The position numbers and the translations under genes are program-made. Shown piece after piece: positions 23,881-28,067 of a stretch of 28,067 nucleotides of DNA. Each line of letters starts with the position of its first letter. Within the stretch, counting starts at the first letter, position 1. The notes beneath the pieces are model-generated. The model was not told where the DNA came from, did not search any database, and was given only the letters and a program-made list of their open reading frames with translations. Origin of the DNA: Bacteroidales bacterium (GTDB lineage: Bacteria; Bacteroidota; Bacteroidia; Bacteroidales; Muribaculaceae); contig SFNC01000015.1 of NCBI GenBank assembly GCA_004554255.1, positions 1 to 28,067 on the forward strand, written 5' to 3'.

Positions 23881-25131
23881 TCAATAAATTTTGTTCTTGC
23901 GGAACCACATCTCGTTGAAGTTTATGCCGAGAGTGATGTTGAGGTAGTCTTCCTTAAGGAGCGGGTTGGGGTAAGCCTGGCGGTGACGGTATTCAAAGCC
24001 CAGGTTGACGATGGTCTTGAAGGCGGGCACGGGGAAACCGAAGCCCAGGGTCACGCCATAGTCGCGGACATTGTTGTCGCGGACGGTGATGTAATCGCGG
24101 TTGTAGTAGGCACCGAAACGGTAGTTTATGCGCTTGAAGTATCCGCCGCGGTAAGCGGGCGTGTACTGCACACCGGCGGCGATGCGGTATCTGTCGGCGA
24201 GTTTGGCGTTCTCGAAGTGGGCGAGGTTACCGTATTTGGCCTTTGACCACGGCTGATAAGTGAAGTCCACCTCGGCCATCAGCTTATATGAGCGCTGCCA
24301 GCTGAGACCCACGCCCCATGTCTCGGGGACGGAGTATTTCCCTTTCATCTTGTGGTCGCCCACATTCACTGTATCGGGTTTGGGATTGGTCACCGAGGTG
24401 TCGTAGTAAATGCCGTAGACATTTCCGTGGAGGTCTTTCTTGGGCGAGTATACAACACCCAGAGTAACAGCGTCCCGGCGAGTAAGCTGCTGACGATACT
24501 GGATACCGAGGTCCAGACGCCAGTCGCGGACATCCATCTGACGCTCGAACAGCGTCTGGCTGCCGCCGCTGACGCTCACATAGTCCTGGTTGTAGACATT
24601 TCCGAAGAGATAAGCGAAGTTGAAACCCAGCGACAGGCCCTTCCAGGGATTTCCGGCAAAACCGAGGTACAGCTGGTTGAGGCTACCCGAGCCGTTGCGC
24701 TCCGTGGCACCGTTCTGGATGTTGTTACCGAAGGCGTAACCCACAGAGGCATAGGGCAGTATACCCACCGATGCACCCATGCGCTTGGCGATGGGCACCT
24801 GCAGGGTTATATAATCCAGACCGCCGCCGTAGTCCTTCTGGCTCTTGCCGTTCTCCTTGCTCCAAAGGGTGGTGAAGTCCACGCCCATGTCGAAGAGGAA
24901 CGTCAGCGAGTCTATGGAGGCGTAGGACGCGGGGTTCATGACATTTGTCTGGCGTCCGGACTGCATGGCGTAACCCACGCCGCCCATGGCGCGCTGCGAC
25001 GATGTAGCATTGTCGCTGAGAATACCGTATCCGAAACGCGAGTAAGGAGTTATTACCGAGTTCTGGGCCATTGCTGCCGTGGCCGCTACGGCCACCAGCA
25101 TCAGGGCGCTTATTATCCGTTTGATTTTCAT
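23881..25131 (-). CDS. Outer-membrane beta-barrel protein of the coaX-lptC operon
   Basis: A 416-residue predicted outer-membrane barrel. It has a signal peptide (MKIKRIISALMLVAVAATAA ending MAQ at 23), a plug-like start NSVITPYSRFGYGILSDNAT with RAMGGVGYAM and NPASYASIDSLTF, which resembles the N-terminus of FadL and PorV-type proteins, and then alternating amphipathic strands to the end. The C-terminus (NFNEMWFRKNKIY) ends in Tyr, acceptable as a barrel signal. Proteins of this kind sit between coaX and lptC in other Bacteroidales. The function is unknown. It begins 37 bp after the coaX stop. Confidence 0.88.
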   Translation of the reverse strand: MKIKRIISALMLVAVAATAAMAQNSVITPYSRFGYGILSDNATSSQRAMGGVGYAMQSGRQTNVMNPASYASIDSLTFLFDMGVDFTTLWSKENGKSQKDYGGGLDYITLQVPIAKRMGASVGILPYASVGYAFGNNIQNGATERNGSGSLNQLYLGFAGNPWKGLSLGFNFAYLFGNVYNQDYVSVSGGSQTLFERQMDVRDWRLDLGIQYRQQLTRRDAVTLGVVYSPKKDLHGNVYGIYYDTSVTNPKPDTVNVGDHKMKGKYSVPETWGVGLSWQRSYKLMAEVDFTYQPWSKAKYGNLAHFENAKLADRYRIAAGVQYTPAYRGGYFKRINYRFGAYYNRDYITVRDNNVRDYGVTLGFGFPVPAFKTIVNLGFEYRHRQAYPNPLLKEDYLNITLGINFNEMWFRKNKIY

Positions 25132-25168
25132 TATATTGTCTGTGACTATGATAGAATATTCTTAAAAT

Positions 25169-25942
25169 TTAAAGGCCATTGTATGCCATTATCGCCTCAA
25201 GGCCTTCGGAGACGAGGTCCGGGACTATCATGGGGCGGAAGGAGAGGCGACCCTCCACCAGCTTTACCGCTCCTCCGGTAAGAACCACCACCGCATCGTC
25301 TCCGAGGCTGCTGTGATAGTACTCCAGCTCGGCCACCACTCCGTTGATGGCGCCACCGCGCAGAGCCGAGGCGGTGTCGTGTCCCCAGAGCGGGGTGTCG
25401 CCGTCGGTCTCCACCTGCGGGAGGCGCGCCGTGTAGTGGTTAAGGGCGCAGAGGCGCATCCATATTCCCGGGGCGATATTGCCGCCGACATATCGGCCGG
25501 ATGCCGTGACATGGTCGTAGGTTATCGCCGTACCCAGGTCGCTGACCAGGATGTCGCGGCCTCGTGCCCCGGGGAGGGTATAGGCACCTACGGCGGCGGC
25601 GAGACGGTCCACGCCCAGAGTCTGCGGCGTGGTATAGTCTATCGCCAGAGGCGTGGGAGTGTCCACGGTGAGCTCGATGATATTGCCGCAGGATTGCCTG
25701 AGAGCGTCCAGCAACAGCGGCTCGCGCTCGGACACCGAGCACCATATTGCCGCAGAGACATTGTATTCGCGGCAAACGCGCTGAATATCATCGGCCGTGA
25801 GGCCGCGTATACAGAGCTTTGCGCAACATTGCCGGCGGCGTGCCGATGCCGGCACACCGACATTCTCGACCGGGGCCCACAGAGCCAGCTTGGCGCTTGT
25901 ATTGCCCTGGTCAACAGTCAGTATATGTTGAGGGTTATCCAT
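25169..25942 (-). CDS. coaX: Type III pantothenate kinase
   Basis: CoaX phosphorylates pantothenate, the first step of coenzyme A synthesis. The 257-residue protein has the family's ASKHA features: MDNPQHILTVDQGNTSAKLA (phosphate 1 motif DQGNTS with D11), a central GVDRLAAAVGAY, SDLGTAITYDHV (phosphate 2 region), GGNIAPGIWMR and the C-terminal VVLTGGAV. The start at 25942 is chosen over an ATG at 26005 because the -7 box at 25952-25959 lies between them and the added 21 residues do not fit the family. It is the first gene of the four-gene operon. Confidence 0.94.
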   Translation of the reverse strand: MDNPQHILTVDQGNTSAKLALWAPVENVGVPASARRRQCCAKLCIRGLTADDIQRVCREYNVSAAIWCSVSEREPLLLDALRQSCGNIIELTVDTPTPLAIDYTTPQTLGVDRLAAAVGAYTLPGARGRDILVSDLGTAITYDHVTASGRYVGGNIAPGIWMRLCALNHYTARLPQVETDGDTPLWGHDTASALRGGAINGVVAELEYYHSSLGDDAVVVLTGGAVKLVEGRLSFRPMIVPDLVSEGLEAIMAYNGL

Positions 25943-25951
25943 ATAGAGGCA

Positions 25952-25982
25952 CAAAGTTAGTAAACCTGACTGATTTTTCAAC
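25952..25982 (-). promoter_or_regulatory. Promoter of the coaX operon
   Basis: TAACTTTG (minus strand, 25959-25952) matches the -7 box and GTTG (25982-25979) about 19 bp upstream is a fair -33 element. The leader would be only about 5 nt long before the ATG at 25942. Confidence 0.7.
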
Positions 25983-26083
25983 GATTTTTCTGATTTTTTC
26001 GACATACAATTAACTATTTTTTGTCATTATAAGGTAAAAACGCGTGCCGACACGTCATTTTCGGTGTAATCGGGGCGTGTTGC

Positions 26084-27916
26084 TCACGGTACGGTGGCGG
26101 GGTCAATCGGCTCCTCCGGAGCGGGCATCGCGTAGAGCGCGAGGGCTCGGGTCATGAGAATATCGTCATGGCAGCCCTGCCTTGCGGCATAGTTACCGTT
26201 GGGCAGCTGGGCATACGTGAGCAGCTCCTGACACGCCATGCGATCGCGCTCGGTGTAGCCCATGTCGCGCACGGCGCCTATCAGGCTGGTTATCAGCAAG
26301 TGTTTGGTGCGCCTGTTGGTGTGGAATCCCGGTTTGTACGTCACAATTCCGGAGACTAAATCCACATTTTTCCGGCAGTAGATATTGGGGTATTCCTGCA
26401 TGCGCTCCAGGACGGGCAGCGAATAGTCAATTGCGATGCCGTTGTCGCCGGATTCCAGGGTGTTGGACTCCACCACGAGAATGGCATCGTTGTAGTAACG
26501 GCCTATCTGCATGGCCTTTTCGGCGAGGAGGTCATGGTCCATGTGCCCTCGCCACTGCGCCACCACCCTGGGGTGCTCGCCGACGGTGAGAACGGCAATC
26601 ACCGACCAGTCGGCGCTCTCGGCGCGTCCGCCGATGTCCATCGCGGCAATATATTCCGTGTTCTTGTCGGGCTTCTCCCAGATCGCGAGCTTTCCGAGCG
26701 GGTCGGCCCTGAGGGTATCCGATTCGGAGAGGTCTCCCACAAAAACGGGGTCTGACACTGTCTGCGACAGCTCTTCCACCTTGTCGGGATGGAGCACCGA
26801 GCAACCTGACAGCGAGAACGCCTCCTTGTCGTCAATGGGATATTCGGCATGGAACGTCTCGGCCGAGGGGTAGCTGCGCAGCGTGTCGCGGTGCCACATG
26901 ATCTGCTGCAGAGTAAGTTGGTGTTTGTCCCACAATTCGCGCTCGTAATCATCGAACGAGTCATAGAATTCCTGCGCCTTGGCATCGTCCACCCGGTGGC
27001 AATACTGCGGAATCATGGACCAGGGGACGAAAATCGGCACCTTGTCGCTGCGGCGGGCCACGGCGCGCTGCCACTCGCGGTGAAAGTAGTTGCCCACGCC
27101 GTTTGCGGTGCTCTCCATGGCAATGACGGTGCCGGCAGTGTTGGCGATGGAGCCGACAATGGCCTTCATAAGATTCTCGGGCGTGTGCATGGCCGAATTG
27201 GGATAATATGCGACCTCCGTGAGGTGGGCGAGGGCGATATTGGCACCGCGGACGGCATCGGGCGTCTCGGCCGTGGCCAGCGTCACGCGGCAGTCGCGAC
27301 CACGGATCTCGCGGATGTTCGGCGAGCCGGCAAAGGGGCGCATCTCGGGCTTCGGCGACAGGTCGGTATCCCAGTGCTCGGCGGGATACTCCGCCATCAG
27401 ATGCTCCAGCATGCCGCGGATATTTATGGCGGCGTCCTTGTTGTGCCCGCAGAAAATGGAGTTGCAGTTGGTACTGAGAACCATCTGAATCCAAGCCATA
27501 TACGTAGAGATGAGCGTGGTGGCACCCCACTGGCGGGCCTTTAGGATAATGACGCGCACGGGCTTACCGCCGCGCCGCTGTTCCTCGAGGGTGCTGAGCA
27601 CATGCCGCTGGCCAGGATTTAGAATCAGTGGACCTTTTCGGCCCACGTCCTTGTAAAATATATTTACGCACGACGCGGCCCAGAACTCAAAGTCGTGGCG
27701 GAAACGCAGCTGCGTCCACGCGGCGGCATTGTTGCGGACTGCGGGATAGTGCGGGTCGTTGGCCATGGACTCGGGTATAAGCGCATTTTCCATGCCCTTG
27801 ACGGGCGTGGCCACCGACACACGAGGTCCGCTGGCACCGATGCCGCGGAGGGGATCGTACTCCATGTACTTATCGAAGATGCGGAGACGGCGTTTGTTTT
27901 CTTCCAGAATATTCAT
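26084..27916 (-). CDS. Phage-type terminase large subunit, apparently intact
   Basis: Terminase large subunits pump DNA into procapsids with an ATPase and cut it with an RNase H-like nuclease. From the ATG at 27916 the protein has 610 residues. ATPase: Walker A-type KARQWGATT at 126-134, Walker B-like IALAHLTEV near 227-235, coupling motif IAMESTANGVG near 265-275, and EYPIDDKEAFSLSG at 358-371. Nuclease: D427 in IAAMDIGGRAESADWSV, E483 in VVESNTLESGDNG, and the HDD pair at 583-585 in GCHDDILMTRALA. No frameshift or stop is seen. A frame open to 27940 starts at a TTG inside the AGACCCC repeat and is less likely. The next gene downstream is chromosomal coaX, with no portal gene. Anything upstream is beyond the window, so an edge of a prophage, a gene transfer agent or a domesticated gene remain possible. 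Confidence 0.9.
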   Translation of the reverse strand: MNILEENKRRLRIFDKYMEYDPLRGIGASGPRVSVATPVKGMENALIPESMANDPHYPAVRNNAAAWTQLRFRHDFEFWAASCVNIFYKDVGRKGPLILNPGQRHVLSTLEEQRRGGKPVRVIILKARQWGATTLISTYMAWIQMVLSTNCNSIFCGHNKDAAINIRGMLEHLMAEYPAEHWDTDLSPKPEMRPFAGSPNIREIRGRDCRVTLATAETPDAVRGANIALAHLTEVAYYPNSAMHTPENLMKAIVGSIANTAGTVIAMESTANGVGNYFHREWQRAVARRSDKVPIFVPWSMIPQYCHRVDDAKAQEFYDSFDDYERELWDKHQLTLQQIMWHRDTLRSYPSAETFHAEYPIDDKEAFSLSGCSVLHPDKVEELSQTVSDPVFVGDLSESDTLRADPLGKLAIWEKPDKNTEYIAAMDIGGRAESADWSVIAVLTVGEHPRVVAQWRGHMDHDLLAEKAMQIGRYYNDAILVVESNTLESGDNGIAIDYSLPVLERMQEYPNIYCRKNVDLVSGIVTYKPGFHTNRRTKHLLITSLIGAVRDMGYTERDRMACQELLTYAQLPNGNYAARQGCHDDILMTRALALYAMPAPEEPIDPATVP

Positions 27917-27924
27917 AGTGCTTA

Positions 27925-27958
27925 AGACCCCGTTCCCCAATATTTGTTAATGCAGGGG
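27925..27958 (+). repeat. AGACCCCGTTCCCC element upstream of the terminase gene
   Basis: On the plus strand this reads AGACCCCGTTCCCC, AATATTTGTTAATGCA, GGGG, the same as the element at 21807-21843 apart from one T/C change; the final TCT of the inverted end is replaced by CGG. It starts 8 bp upstream of the terminase ATG (27916). Confidence 0.75.
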
Positions 27959-28067
27959 CGGGGTAATATAAATTAAAATTAATAAATAAAACATGCACCC
28001 GCGAACAATATAATATTAGCGTATTCTCGCAGCTTCCGGCCATCTTTAGTCTTTTGGTTCAGTCACA
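27959..28067. other. AT-rich intergenic end of the window
   Basis: AT-rich sequence (for example GTAATATAAATTAAAATTAA from 27962) with no recognisable promoter, tRNA or gene; a short open frame on the minus strand from 28044 runs through the repeat and has no family features. What feeds or precedes the terminase gene is not visible. Confidence 0.5.

Noticed and set aside
25943..26005. Earlier start for coaX
   Set aside because: The -7 box is between the two ATGs and the added residues do not match the family.
21807..27958. The two AGACCCC copies as attL/attR of an integrated element
   Set aside because: The DNA between them carries the core genes coaX, lptC and CNNM/CBS and no integrase, and a third partial copy exists elsewhere.
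27959..28067. tRNA or attachment site at the right edge
   Set aside because: No cloverleaf or TTCRANNC-like T-loop can be drawn in the AT-rich end.

Overview
The window reads as chromosomal DNA of a Bacteroidales bacterium, most like the Muribaculaceae (S24-7) group. The evidence is: Bacteroidota-type -7 promoter boxes (TAnnTTTG) in front of several genes; a type IX secretion sorting domain on a secreted glycosidase; a sigma-54 regulator / LptE / TPR-like protein / SecG gene order and a coaX / outer-membrane protein / lptC / CNNM-CBS order that I know from Bacteroidales; a eukaryote-like GlgB; and a GC-rich composition. The family assignment is inference; the order is well supported.

Layout. 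1-147: 3' part of a 5S rRNA gene and its terminator, so the window starts at the end of an rRNA operon. 148-605: no gene, but a 116-bp tandem repeat and small inverted repeats. 606-2009 (-): FadL/OmpP1-type outer-membrane protein with a complete promoter. 2239-5275 (+): sigma-54 activator, LptE, a conserved TPR-like protein and SecG (envelope biogenesis and secretion). 5495-8358 (+): U32 peptidase-family tRNA hydroxylation protein, FtsB/DivIC-like protein, small membrane protein, HAD phosphatase. 8348-11849 (-): operon read as 4Fe-4S membrane protein, thyA, folA, MATE transporter, each overlapping or nearly touching the next. 12268-13066 (+): two small envelope proteins ending at a strong terminator. 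13239-14570 (+): MscS-type channel. 14802-17696 (+): T9SS-exported GH16 glucanase and trmD, bracketed by copies of an interspersed repeat. 18048-21330 (-): glgB then a second MscS-type channel. 21331-21892: AT-rich gap with a candidate structured RNA. 21893-25942 (-): coaX, outer-membrane barrel, lptC, CNNM/CBS protein as one operon. 26084-27916 (-): an apparently intact phage terminase large subunit without a portal gene after it.

The genes are mostly housekeeping: envelope assembly (LptE, LptC, SecG, outer-membrane barrels), division (FtsB-like), thymidylate/folate metabolism (ThyA, FolA), CoA synthesis (CoaX), tRNA modification (TrmD, U32), glycogen branching (GlgB), osmotic protection (two MscS channels) and glycan degradation (GH16). 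The less explained content lies between genes: at least three different repeat families (a 116-bp tandem block with a GGCGGCATCCTGCCGCC palindrome; a CTCTGCGAGAGTTC family; an AGACCCCGTTCCCC family), a 21-bp periodic repeat at the start of the U32 gene, and a compact AT-rich unit at about 21507-21806 with a promoter, three internal hairpins and a terminator but no convincing protein. I did not find a defence island, CRISPR array, transposase, integrase or tRNA gene.
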